In this document: positions 42,299 through 50,738 of the stretch, in pieces
Layout: the number at the start of each line of letters is the position of its first letter
Position numbering within the stretch: position 1 is the first letter of the stretch
Origin: Pelobacter sp. UBA6093
Lineage (GTDB): Bacteria > Desulfobacterota > Desulfuromonadia > Desulfuromonadales > Syntrophotaleaceae
Direction: 5' to 3'
Assembly: GCA_002435955.1 (NCBI GenBank)
Contig: DIWZ01000023.1
Span: forward strand, 94,598-148,367
DNA: 53,770 bases
Position numbers and translations under genes: made by a program
The notes under the pieces: model-generated
The model's database searches: none
Told to the model about the DNA's origin: nothing
Seen by the model: the letters and a program-made list of their open reading frames with translations, nothing else

Positions 42299-42640
42299 GA
42301 TCTGCCTCCTTTGCTCATGTCGCAGACAGTGGAGAAACGATGATTTCCCACCCGCAACAAATAGACGGATACAAAGAGCATACTCGACACGGAGCTTAGA
42401 TCAATGGCGACGGGGCGTTAAAAAAAATGATATTTTTCTATACTTTGCAGTCCCAAACAAGGGTTCATTAGCGTTTCTTTCCTCCCGGACAAATTGTGAT
42501 CCTCGGTTCATTGGGGTCGGCCCAAACCACTACCCATCATCCGAGTATTGACAGGACCATGTCGGTCTTTTAAGGTATCCGCACCGGCCGCCGGATAGAC
42601 CACCCTTCGCCGAACACCTCCAAACAGAAAAGGATCCGCC
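42299..42640 (+). promoter_or_regulatory. Intergenic region with sigma-70 promoter of the FKBP gene
   Basis: No gene is seen in these 342 bases. A perfect -35 TTGACA (42548-42553), 17-base spacer and a weak -10 TAAGGT (42571-42576) face the FKBP gene, giving a start near 42583. The promoter of the divergent protease gene was not identified. Confidence 0.55.
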
Positions 42641-43327
42641 ATGAAATGCCTTGTTTGTATAGTGCTCGCCCTGGCATGTATGCCCTCCGCCCTACTGGCC
42701 CAGGATGCGCCGAATCTGCAAACCCCTGAAGCCCGTGCCAGCTACAGCCTCGGCCACAAAATCGGCAGCGATTTCAAGATGCAGGGCATCAACGTCGATG
42801 CCGACCTGCTGCTGCGGGGCCTCAACGACGCCATGGCCGAGCAGACGCCGGCTCTCGACGAGCAACAACGTCGGGCAGCACTGACGGAGTTGCAGAAAAG
42901 CACAGTTGCACACCAGCAAATGATGAAAAATGAATTGGCGGAGAAAAATCTCTGGGAAGGCAAAGCCTTTTTAAACAAAAACCGCCAGCAGCCCGGAGTG
43001 ATCAGCAGTATCAGCGGCCTGCAATACAAGGTACTCAACGCTGGCGCCGGCAAGCGCCCGACATTGCAGGACACTGTGACCGTCCACTATCGCGGCCGCC
43101 TGCCTGACGGAACGGAGTTCGACAGCTCCTACAAGCGTGGTCAGCCGGCTACGTTTCCGGTGCAGGGGGTCATTCGCGGCTGGACCGAGGCGTTGCTGAT
43201 GATGAAACCCGGTGCCAAATGGCAGCTGTTTATCCCGCCCGATCTTGCCTACGGCCCCAATGGCACCCACGGCATCGGACCGAATGCGACGTTGATTTTT
43301 GATGTGGAGTTGGTTGAGGTGAAGTAG
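42641..43327 (+). CDS. Periplasmic FKBP-type peptidyl-prolyl isomerase, Mip/FkpA-like
   Basis: 228 residues. A signal peptide (MKCLVCIVLALACMPSALLAQ) precedes the helical dimerisation region (about 30-118, including ASYSLGHKIGSDFKMQG) and the C-terminal FKBP domain (about 130-228) with VTVHYRGRLPDGTEFDSSY, VIRGWTEALLMMKPGAKWQLFIPPDLAYG and IGPNATLIFDVELVEV. It speeds prolyl isomerisation and assists folding in the periplasm. Length and layout match FkpA and Mip. AAAGGA lies eight bases upstream of the ATG. Confidence 0.93.
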   Translation: MKCLVCIVLALACMPSALLAQDAPNLQTPEARASYSLGHKIGSDFKMQGINVDADLLLRGLNDAMAEQTPALDEQQRRAALTELQKSTVAHQQMMKNELAEKNLWEGKAFLNKNRQQPGVISSISGLQYKVLNAGAGKRPTLQDTVTVHYRGRLPDGTEFDSSYKRGQPATFPVQGVIRGWTEALLMMKPGAKWQLFIPPDLAYGPNGTHGIGPNATLIFDVELVEVK

Positions 43328-43330
43328 GGT

Positions 43331-43357
43331 CAGCACTCAGCACTCAGCACTCAGCAC
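43331..43357. repeat. Tandem heptamer repeat CAGCACT
   Basis: Four near-perfect units of CAGCACT fill the gap between the FKBP stop and the srkA stop. It is the reverse complement of the heptamer array at 8641-8661. Confidence 0.7.
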
Positions 43358-43358
43358 C

Positions 43359-44342
43359 TCAAACCTGCAGCGCTGGTTCCTGCAGGGCGGCGATCTGTTC
43401 ACGTATTTCCAGGATGTGGTCGCCCCAGTAGCGTGGCGTATTGAACCAGGGAAAACTTGGTGCGAACGCCGGATCTTCCCAGCGCTGCGCCAGCCAGGCG
43501 GTGAAATGCAGGATCCGCAGGCTGCGCAGCGCTTCGACCAGTTGCAGTTCGCGGGGGTCGAAATCGTTGAACTCGGCGTATCCATCCAGGATTTCCGTAA
43601 GTTGCGCCGTTTTGCTGGGCCGATCCCCTGACAACATCATCCAGAGATCCTGCACCGCGGGCGCCATGCGGGCATCGTCGAAATCGACAAAATGCGGCCC
43701 GCCATCGCGCCACAGGATATTGCCCGCATGGCAATCGCCATGGGTGCGGATAAAATGCACCTGCCCGGCGCGCGCCATGACCTCTTCGACCCCCTGCAAA
43801 AGATCCCGGGTCAGCACATCGTAGTGGTTTTTAAACTCAACCGGCACGAACCGTTCGCTAACTATCGCAACAGCATCGTGGCCGAAACTGCGGGAGTCCA
43901 GTCGCGGGCGTACCTCAAACGGACGCAGGGCGCCGACGCTGTGGATCCGGCCCATGAGACGTCCAAGAATCAACAGATTATCGAGGTTGTCCAGCTCCGG
44001 CGCGTGGCCGCCTTTACGCGGGTAGAGCGCAAACCGGAACCCCCCGAAAGTAAACAGGCTCTCCCCCTGATCATTCATCAGGGGTGCTACGATCGGCAGT
44101 TCATGCTCCGCAAGTTCGAAACAAAACCGATGCTCCTCACGGATCTGGGCATCGCTCCAGCGCCCGGGACGATAAAATTTCGCCACCAGAGGAGATTCCC
44201 CCTCGATACCCACCTGGTACACACGGTTCTCATAACTGTTCAGGCCCAGGGTGCGACAATCGCAAAGATACCCCTGGCTTTCCACGGCATCCATGACGAA
44301 TCCGGGAGTAAGCGTCCGAAAGGGGTGCGAATCACTGGACAT
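43359..44342 (-). CDS. srkA: Stress response kinase A (RdoA/YihE)
   Basis: 327 residues, the family's usual size. The aminoglycoside-phosphotransferase-like kinase fold shows LGLNSYENRVYQVG (nucleotide loop), VAKFYRPGRWSDAQIREEHRF, catalytic THGDCHAGNILW and metal-binding FVDFDDARMAPA. SrkA counters MazEF-type stress death in E. coli and phosphorylates Ser/Thr. It converges on the FKBP gene and has no operon partner. Confidence 0.93.
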   Translation of the reverse strand: MSSDSHPFRTLTPGFVMDAVESQGYLCDCRTLGLNSYENRVYQVGIEGESPLVAKFYRPGRWSDAQIREEHRFCFELAEHELPIVAPLMNDQGESLFTFGGFRFALYPRKGGHAPELDNLDNLLILGRLMGRIHSVGALRPFEVRPRLDSRSFGHDAVAIVSERFVPVEFKNHYDVLTRDLLQGVEEVMARAGQVHFIRTHGDCHAGNILWRDGGPHFVDFDDARMAPAVQDLWMMLSGDRPSKTAQLTEILDGYAEFNDFDPRELQLVEALRSLRILHFTAWLAQRWEDPAFAPSFPWFNTPRYWGDHILEIREQIAALQEPALQV

Positions 44343-44460
44343 TCAATCCTCCGTTGTACAAGGTCAGGGTAAAAAGACGGACCGTCAACAGGGCCCGGAT
44401 AAGGCAATGTAGCAGGATTGCCTCCATAGCTCAACCAACATGCCGGAATTCGCCATGACG

Positions 44461-44509
44461 ACAAAAGGCGCCAAAGCCCGTCCGTCACCGGATAAGGGGC
44501 CTGGCGCCT
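44461..44509 (-). terminator. Terminator after the HD-domain gene
   Basis: On the minus strand AGGCGCCA pairs with TGGCGCCT around a 28-base loop that itself can pair (GGCCCC region), followed by TTTTG. It lies about 37 bases after the HD gene stop. Confidence 0.6.
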
Positions 44510-44545
44510 CTGGCATTTTTCCACGCACCCTCATAAAATAATTCC

Positions 44546-44947
44546 TCAGCATTCTTCCTGCCGGTTAACGATGCGGTCGGCTTCTTTAAGGATGGCCAGT
44601 TCGGGATAATCGAAACGCGACGGGGAATGATGGTTGCCGACGATGTCGACGACTTTCTGCAGTTTGTCCGGCGGAAATCCGATGCGGGTCAGCAATTCGC
44701 GCACCACGGGCGGCCCGTACTGTTCCTGGGTTTTGCCGTTGTTGTAGCCGAGTTCTTTTTCAGATGGCTTGATGCCGACGTCGTGCAGCAGCGCGGCGGC
44801 AATCACCACGTCGCGATCGTACTCGTCGGCCTTTTGCATGATATTTTCAGCGTAGTGCAGAACATCCACGGCATGCTGGATGCGCCGGTAATCGTTTTCG
44901 AAAAAATCGGTCAACAATTTGATGAGCTGTCCTTTGAGGTAAGGCAT
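44546..44947 (-). CDS. HD-domain phosphohydrolase
   Basis: 133 residues from the ATG at 44945-44947 (GGAG six bases upstream); a GTG two codons earlier is possible. HD motifs are H in RIQHAVDVLHYA, HD in AAALLHDVGIK and a later NHH in IVGNHHSPSRFD with D in EADRIVNRQ. Such single HD domains hydrolyse nucleotides or phosphoesters with a bound metal. The substrate is unknown and no partner gene adjoins. Confidence 0.82.
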   Translation of the reverse strand: MPYLKGQLIKLLTDFFENDYRRIQHAVDVLHYAENIMQKADEYDRDVVIAAALLHDVGIKPSEKELGYNNGKTQEQYGPPVVRELLTRIGFPPDKLQKVVDIVGNHHSPSRFDYPELAILKEADRIVNRQEEC

Positions 44948-45094
44948 GTTCACTCCATGTGCAGAAAAGATTTTGCCTAGCTATGCCGTCACGTTATCGC
45001 CGGCCCACGCGATTTGCAACTTTTTTTACCCAGAGCCTGACCGGATTTTACTTAAAGGCAATAACGAAGCATGTCTGTTAAATCAGGTCGATAT

Positions 45095-45124
45095 TTGGCC
45101 CGAGTCTGCCGGTCGGCGTATAAT
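45095..45124 (+). promoter_or_regulatory. Sigma-70 promoter of msrAB
   Basis: A perfect -10 TATAAT (45119-45124) is preceded at 18 bases by TTGGCC (45095-45100). Transcription would start near 45131, which supports the ATG at 45162 as the start of the gene. Confidence 0.65.
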
Positions 45125-45161
45125 GTAAAAAATGAACTTTTGCATCCAACGAGGTGGCAGC

Positions 45162-46283
45162 ATGAAATCAAACGGGTTACGGGCCATGCTTTGCATCGCT
45201 TTGCTTTTACTGTCCGCCAGCGTCCTGGCGGCAACCGGACCGAACCAAGGAGCGAACATGACGGACAAGGGTAAAACACAGCAGGTGGCAACCTTTGCGG
45301 GGGGATGTTTCTGGTGCGTGGAATCCGATATGGAAAAGGTACCCGGGGTGATCAAAGTGATTTCCGGATATAGCGGGGGGCACGTCGCGAACCCGACCTA
45401 CAAGCAGGTTTCGGCCGGCGGTACGGGACATGTCGAAGCCGTGCAGGTCACTTACGATCCTGCCCGGATCAGCTATGAACAATTGCTGGATGTGCTTTGG
45501 CGGCATATCGATCCGACGGATGCCGGCGGTCAGTTCGTCGACCGTGGCGCGCAATACCGCTCGGCCATCTTCTACCATGACCAGCAGCAGCGACAGTTGG
45601 CTGAAAAATCCAAAAAAGCCCTGCAGGATTCAGGGATTTTCGACAAACCGGTGGTAACGGAAATCCTGCCCTTCAAGGAATTTTTCGTCGCCGAGGACTA
45701 CCATCAGGACTACTACAAAAACCATGCGATCCGCTATAAATACTACCGCTGGAATTCGGGGCGCGACCAGTTCCTGGAAAAAACCTGGAGCAACCAGCCG
45801 GAAAGAATCACGTTGTCCCAAGCAGCTACGCCTCAGCCCGACAACCACTATAGCAAACCGGATGATGCCACCCTGCGCCAAACCCTGACCCCTCTGCAGT
45901 ACAAGGTCACTCAGAAAGAAGGCACTGAGCCGCCCTATAAAAACGAATACTGGGACAACAAAAAAGCCGGCATCTATGTCGACATCGTATCAGGCGAACC
46001 GCTGTTCAGTTCGCTGGACAAGTACGAGTCGGGCACCGGTTGGCCGAGCTTCACCCGCCCGCTGGTAAAGAGCAATCTCGTCGAGCGGCAGGACCGCAGC
46101 CTGTTCTCGGTGCGTACCGAAGTGCGCAGCCGCCACGGTGATTCGCACCTGGGACACGTCTTTAACGACGGTCCGCCGCCCACCGGCCTGCGCTACTGCA
46201 TGAACTCGGCCGCCCTGCGCTTCATCCCGATGGAGCAGTTGCAGGTAGAAGGTTATGGCGAATTCCTCAAGTACTTCGAGTAA
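45162..46283 (+). CDS. msrAB: Periplasmic methionine sulfoxide reductase MsrA-MsrB fusion
   Basis: 373 residues from the ATG at 45162 (GAGGTGG upstream). A signal peptide (1-24, CIALLLLSASVLAA) directs it out of the cytoplasm. MsrA spans about 40-200, with catalytic C49 in AGGCFWCVESD and the GTGHVEAVQV and YRSAIFYHD motifs. MsrB follows (about 235-370), with SGTGWPSF, RSRHGDSHLGHVF and catalytic cysteine in LRYCMNSAAL. The CxxC zinc pairs of other MsrB forms are absent. It repairs both diastereomers of methionine sulfoxide in periplasmic proteins. Confidence 0.93.
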   Translation: MKSNGLRAMLCIALLLLSASVLAATGPNQGANMTDKGKTQQVATFAGGCFWCVESDMEKVPGVIKVISGYSGGHVANPTYKQVSAGGTGHVEAVQVTYDPARISYEQLLDVLWRHIDPTDAGGQFVDRGAQYRSAIFYHDQQQRQLAEKSKKALQDSGIFDKPVVTEILPFKEFFVAEDYHQDYYKNHAIRYKYYRWNSGRDQFLEKTWSNQPERITLSQAATPQPDNHYSKPDDATLRQTLTPLQYKVTQKEGTEPPYKNEYWDNKKAGIYVDIVSGEPLFSSLDKYESGTGWPSFTRPLVKSNLVERQDRSLFSVRTEVRSRHGDSHLGHVFNDGPPPTGLRYCMNSAALRFIPMEQLQVEGYGEFLKYFE

Positions 46284-46368
46284 CGAAGCTCCCGCAAAGG
46301 GGGACAAACTCGGTTTTCTTGGCAGCTTGAGTGACTGAAAGGAGCGGGCGTGAGAAGGTTTTCTAGGT

Positions 46369-47043
46369 TTATCTTCCGCTCCGCATGGCCCGCTCCCGCA
46401 AAAACGCCTCCACCCGATGTTTTTTCTGGGTCGCCAGGGCGCTCATCAAGGCGAAGGGGACCTGTTCGAAACCGTAGGCATCCCGCAAATCCTGCCCCAT
46501 GCACAGCCACAAGTGGGCGGTCATCTCCGCATCGGCCAGAGCGCGGTGAAAGCGGCCATCGGTGGGCAAGCCCTTGTACGCCACCAGGGTGGACAGTTTG
46601 TGATTGGGCGCCTCCGGGTAGAGACGGCGGGCCACCAGCAGGGAGCAGGCGAACGCCTGTCGGCGGCATCGGTCGATACGCTGCAGTTCGGCGTCGAGAA
46701 AACGCCGGTCAAAGGAAGCGTTGTGGGCCACCAGCGGATCCTCGCCGATGAAATCGTCAAACGCGGCCATGACTTCCGCCGCCGGCGGCGCGGCTTGTAC
46801 CATGGCATTGCTGATGCCGGTATAGGCCTCGATAAAACCGCTGATGCGGCGCCCCGGATTCATCAGACTCTGAAACCGGTCGACGATGGCCCCACCGACA
46901 ATCCGTACCGCACCGATCTCGATGGCCCGGTCGCCCTGCAGCGGCGACATGCCGCTGGTTTCGAAATCCAGCACAACTATCCCGTCATGACTCGCCAATT
47001 GTGACACCTTTTCCTGCTCTCTTCCTGAAGACAAGGGGTTCAT
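46369..47043 (-). CDS. DEDDh 3'-5' exonuclease, DnaQ family
   Basis: 224 residues. The three Exo motifs are complete: DFETSG (ExoI) near residue 26, HNASFD (ExoII) near 107 and HRALADAEMT (ExoIII, with the h-type histidine) near 165. It resembles the epsilon subunit of DNA polymerase III and similar free-standing nucleases, which trim single-stranded DNA or RNA. A basic C-terminal tail (KKHRVEAFLRERAMRSGR) may aid nucleic acid binding. It begins eight bases after the M24 peptidase stop, so both are probably in one mRNA; the functional link is not obvious. Confidence 0.88.
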   Translation of the reverse strand: MNPLSSGREQEKVSQLASHDGIVVLDFETSGMSPLQGDRAIEIGAVRIVGGAIVDRFQSLMNPGRRISGFIEAYTGISNAMVQAAPPAAEVMAAFDDFIGEDPLVAHNASFDRRFLDAELQRIDRCRRQAFACSLLVARRLYPEAPNHKLSTLVAYKGLPTDGRFHRALADAEMTAHLWLCMGQDLRDAYGFEQVPFALMSALATQKKHRVEAFLRERAMRSGR

Positions 47044-47051
47044 ACTCTTTT

Positions 47052-48245
47052 TTAATATACCGGCATGAGGCCGGGGTGTTCACCCGTAATGCTAACGCCA
47101 CCGGTCGGGGTGACCACAAAGGTGTTCTCGATGCCGACCATACCGACATTTTCGATGCCCTTTTTCGGCTCCAGGGCGAAAACCATCCCCTCCTGCAGCG
47201 GTTCGTCGAACCCCTTGGCGATCACCGGCAATTCGTCGACGAGCAAACCGATGCCATGACCGAGGAATCGCGACTGGCGGGTGCCGAAACCCATGAAATT
47301 CAGCAGGAAGTCGGGACTCAGGCCGTCCATGACGGTTTGGTAAATCTCCGAGGGGATGGCGCCGGGCCGTAACAGCGCGGCCACCTGGTTCTGGATGACG
47401 ACGCACTGTTCATGCGCCGCGACAACCTCCTTTGGCAACGGTGCGCCGAACATGTAGGTCATGGTTTTGTCGGTATGATAGCCTTCGACTCCGCAACCCA
47501 TATCGATAAACACCAGATCGCCCTTGTTAAGGATTTTTTCGCGACTTCCCAGCACCGGCGCGGCCGGCCCCATACCCAAATTGCCGCCGGGACCGTCGAA
47601 GGAAGTCGGATAGAGTGAGCTTGCGCCAAAGCAGACATTCCCCACCGCGATTTCCGACTGGAACATGCCGAACCGGGCCACTCCCTGGTGGCCTTCCTCG
47701 ACCATGACCAGATACAGTTCGGCCCCCAGTTGCGCTTCGCTCATCCCTTCGCGCAGCATGGCGGGCAGCCTTTCCTCGAGAATCCGGCGATGCACGTCGC
47801 CGCAGCGTCTCATGATCTCCAGCTCGAAAGGGCTTTTGACCGCCCGCACTGCCGCCACCTGCGGATCCACCGACTGGAATTCAGTGACCGGGAAATGCTT
47901 CTGAAAGCGCTGCGCCACCGCCAGCGGCACCAGTTCCGTTTCCAGATGTATCCGCTGAGGAAGGCGGGTCAGACCCTGCGCCGCATCGCGATAGCTGTTC
48001 ATGGGCTCGATGCACGGAAACAACGATTCGTCTATGGCCCGCTTGTAACTGCGTCTTACCCGGTATACCGCCTCGGCATCGCGGGGAATCAGCAAAACGC
48101 CATCCTGCATGGTGCCGGTAAAGTAATATTGGTTGATCCGGCCGAACAGTGCCGCCATTTCCCATTCGGGGCAGGCGGTATCCATCCGGGCGCGAAAACG
48201 TGTCATGCGGTTTTGCAGTTCCGATAAGGGTACGGTGTGGCGCAT
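47052..48245 (-). CDS. M24-family metallopeptidase (Xaa-Pro aminopeptidase-like)
   Basis: 397 residues: an N-terminal creatinase-like domain (to about 150) and a C-terminal pita-bread domain. Metal ligands appear in VFIDMGCGVEGYHTDKT (two Asp), FLGHGIGLLVDE (His), FALEPKKG (Glu) and VGIENTFVVT (Glu). It cleaves N-terminal residues before proline, or related dipeptides, with a two-metal site. Cytoplasmic, no signal sequence. It is the first gene of a pair with the DnaQ-like exonuclease. Confidence 0.88.
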   Translation of the reverse strand: MRHTVPLSELQNRMTRFRARMDTACPEWEMAALFGRINQYYFTGTMQDGVLLIPRDAEAVYRVRRSYKRAIDESLFPCIEPMNSYRDAAQGLTRLPQRIHLETELVPLAVAQRFQKHFPVTEFQSVDPQVAAVRAVKSPFELEIMRRCGDVHRRILEERLPAMLREGMSEAQLGAELYLVMVEEGHQGVARFGMFQSEIAVGNVCFGASSLYPTSFDGPGGNLGMGPAAPVLGSREKILNKGDLVFIDMGCGVEGYHTDKTMTYMFGAPLPKEVVAAHEQCVVIQNQVAALLRPGAIPSEIYQTVMDGLSPDFLLNFMGFGTRQSRFLGHGIGLLVDELPVIAKGFDEPLQEGMVFALEPKKGIENVGMVGIENTFVVTPTGGVSITGEHPGLMPVY

Positions 48246-48318
48246 AGGCTACTCCATTTCCGTTAAATAAAGTACATACTGGTTGCACTTTGCTCCAGTT
48301 GCCGGGGAAAGACGTATC

Positions 48319-48439
48319 TCACCACGAAGAGCACGAAGGACACGAAGGAAGAACAAAGGCCAGGACTTTGGGGTTAAAAAAACATAGATCCTTGTTTTAT
48401 TTAAGTTTTTCTTCGTGATCTTCGTGACCTTCGTGGTGA
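48319..48439. repeat. Long inverted repeat with CACGAAG units
   Basis: The left arm (48319-48354) is built of near-tandem 9-base units around CACGAAG(G/A); the right arm (48411-48439) is its inverse, CTTCGTGATCTTCGTGACC and so on. The arms, about 30 bases each, enclose 56 bases. The element occupies the 252-base gap between the M24 and HAD genes. It could act as a hairpin terminator or be a non-autonomous mobile repeat. Confidence 0.7.
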
Positions 48440-48497
48440 AAATTACGATTAAAACCTAGCGCCAGTTGGCACCCGATACGGCCAAAAACAGACAACC

Positions 48498-49259
48498 TTA
48501 ATCACCCCGCAAAATCCTGTCCACCGCGGCCGCCATGCCCGGTACGACGATGGCGTCGGGATGTCCGATTTTATCCTCGTCCCCCGCGCGGTATTTGCCG
48601 GTCTGTACTAGAATTCCCCGCATCCCTGCCGCCATGGCGCCGCCGACATCGGATTCGGCGTCATCGCCGATCATGGTCACCGACTCCAGCGGGCAACTGA
48701 ATTCCTCCCGCGCCGCGGCGAAAAATCCGGCCGACGGCTTGCCCAGCACCAGCGCTTCGGTGCCGGCGGCGTACTCCAGGGCGGCAACGAACGGGCCGGC
48801 GTCGAGCTGCAGGCCTTGACGACCCTCGAAGCAGGCCGTGCGGCCGGTGGCGATGAGCCGGGCGCCCTGTTTGAGCAATCGGAACGCCTGGTTGAGATTG
48901 GCATAGGTGAAGTGATCCAGGGCGCAGCCGACCACCACCGCATCGGGATCCTGCCGGGGCAAGTCGGCGAATTCTTCCATCAGGTCGGGATGCACCAGCA
49001 GATAGGGCCGCAGGTTGTGCCGCTGCAGATAACGGTGCACCACCAGCGGCGGGGTGAACAGCTCGTCATAGGCGATATCGAAACCGATCTCCTGCAACAC
49101 CTGATGCAACCGCCGGCGGCTCTTGCTCGAAGTGTTGCTGACAAACCGCACCCGAAACCCTTCCCGGCGTAGCCGGGCAACTGCTTCGATAGCGCCCGGC
49201 AATGGTTGGCGGCCGACATGCAGAGTGCCGCTTAGGTCGATAAAAACACACGAAGGCAT
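48498..49259 (-). CDS. HAD-superfamily phosphatase, HDHD2/LHPP-like
   Basis: 253 residues, subclass IIA of the HAD superfamily. Motif I is FIDLSGTLHVG, with the nucleophile D8 and a serine in place of the usual second aspartate, as in HDHD2 and LHPP. FVSNTSSKSRR is motif II, and LGKPSAGFF...IGDDAESDVGGAMAAGM holds motifs III and IV. Such enzymes dephosphorylate small molecules or phospho-histidine/lysine residues; the substrate here is open. It follows the M20 gene by 65 bases. Confidence 0.87.
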   Translation of the reverse strand: MPSCVFIDLSGTLHVGRQPLPGAIEAVARLRREGFRVRFVSNTSSKSRRRLHQVLQEIGFDIAYDELFTPPLVVHRYLQRHNLRPYLLVHPDLMEEFADLPRQDPDAVVVGCALDHFTYANLNQAFRLLKQGARLIATGRTACFEGRQGLQLDAGPFVAALEYAAGTEALVLGKPSAGFFAAAREEFSCPLESVTMIGDDAESDVGGAMAAGMRGILVQTGKYRAGDEDKIGHPDAIVVPGMAAAVDRILRGD

Positions 49260-49324
49260 GATAACGCATCTCCTGGATAGATTTGTTTACAAAATAGCAG
49301 CATCATACACCCTGTCGGGAATGG

Positions 49325-50698
49325 TCACCCGCGCTGCAGGCGCCCTAAAAAGTCCGCCACCGTGGCCATGCCCCTGGCGAACTGGGCCAGGCTGAATTTT
49401 TCGTTGGGCGCATGGGGTCCGTCATCCGGCAGGCCAAACCCCATCAACACCACGGGCAGTTGCAGGACCTGGTCAAACAGGGCGGCCACCGGGATCGAGC
49501 CCCCCTCGCGCATGAATGCGGGCTCCACGCCATAGGTGGCCTCCAAGGCCGAGGCAGCGGCCCGAATGAAGGGGTTGTCCGGCGACACCAGCAGCCCTTC
49601 GCCGGCGTTCAGCCTGGTCACCTCCACCCGGTGTCCGGCCGGGGTGTGGCGACGCACCGCTGTTTCAAACCAGGCAAATACCTCATCCGGTTGCAACCCT
49701 GCAGGCAGGCGCAGACTGACCTTGGCCAGCGCCTCGGCCGGGATGACGGTCTTGGCGCCCTGGCCGGTAAATCCGCCGCGAATCCCGTGCACCTCCAGGG
49801 TCGGGCGCGCCCAGATGCGTTCCAGCGGCGGATAGGCCGCATCGCCCACCAGTTCATCAACCCCCATCTCGCGGCGCAGCAGTTCCTCCAGATGCAGCGG
49901 ATCTTCCTCCCAAAAACGTTTTTCCGCTTCTGGCGGTGGCGCCAGCGCCGCAAGGAGCTCAGGGATATGGATTACCCCGTCGGCCCCCTTCAGGCGGTCG
50001 ATCAGCACGCACAGGGCATGGACGGGATTGGGCGCTACGCCGCCGAAACTGCCGGAGTGCAGATCCCGTTGGGCGCCGTGCATGGCGATTTCGGTATACA
50101 GAACCCCGCGCAGGCCGGTGATCAGCAGCGGCTGCCGCTCGCTGAGCATATGCGTATCGCAGATCAACGCGGCATCAGCCTCGAGCCTGACGGGGTTGGC
50201 GCGCACGTAAGCCTCGATGGCTTCCCCGCCCGTCTCCTCTTCCCCTTCCAGAAGGACTTTCACGTTGATCGGCAAGCCACCGAGGGTCCGGGACCAGGCT
50301 TCCAGAGCCGCCAGCACCAGCATGACCTGCCCCTTGTCATCCACCGCGCCGCGAGCATACAGGTTGTCGTCGCGGATGGCCGGCTCAAATGGCGGGCTGA
50401 GCCACTCGTCCAACGGCTCGGCCGGCTGCACATCGTAATGACCGTACACCAACAGGGTCGGTTGGTCGGGGTGGGAGAGCCATTCGGCATACACCAGCGG
50501 ATGGCCGGCGGTGGCAATCGTCTCGACCGTCGGAAACCCGATGGCGACCAGTTTTTCCTGTGCCCAGGCCGCGGCGCGGCGCACCTCTTGCGCTTGTTCG
50601 GCAAAGGTACTGACGCTCGGGATTCGCAACCAGCTTGTCAGCTCTTGCACAAATCGGTCGTGGTGATCCTGCAGATAGGTCAAAACGGTGTCGGTCAT
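49325..50698 (-). CDS. M20-family dipeptidase
   Basis: 457 residues, the usual length for the carnosinase/CNDP-like branch. The dinuclear zinc site appears in LLVYGHYDVQPA (His, Asp), RGAVDDKGQ (Asp), LLEGEEETGG (Glu pair, one the general base) and ALICDTHM (Asp). A lid domain lies between about 185 and 330, and MREGGSIPVAALF carries the substrate-side residues. It hydrolyses dipeptides in the cytoplasm. The ATG follows AGGAGGGCAATG. It lies 40 bases after the R3H-ATPase gene in one direction. Confidence 0.9.
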   Translation of the reverse strand: MTDTVLTYLQDHHDRFVQELTSWLRIPSVSTFAEQAQEVRRAAAWAQEKLVAIGFPTVETIATAGHPLVYAEWLSHPDQPTLLVYGHYDVQPAEPLDEWLSPPFEPAIRDDNLYARGAVDDKGQVMLVLAALEAWSRTLGGLPINVKVLLEGEEETGGEAIEAYVRANPVRLEADAALICDTHMLSERQPLLITGLRGVLYTEIAMHGAQRDLHSGSFGGVAPNPVHALCVLIDRLKGADGVIHIPELLAALAPPPEAEKRFWEEDPLHLEELLRREMGVDELVGDAAYPPLERIWARPTLEVHGIRGGFTGQGAKTVIPAEALAKVSLRLPAGLQPDEVFAWFETAVRRHTPAGHRVEVTRLNAGEGLLVSPDNPFIRAAASALEATYGVEPAFMREGGSIPVAALFDQVLQLPVVLMGFGLPDDGPHAPNEKFSLAQFARGMATVADFLGRLQRG

Positions 50699-50738
50699 AA
50701 CTCATTGCCCTCCTCGGATTTTAATTCACAGGCCCCAC

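Noticed and set aside
48319..48439. CRISPR-like impression from repeated units
   Set aside because: Units are only about nine bases, contiguous and inverted, without unique spacers.
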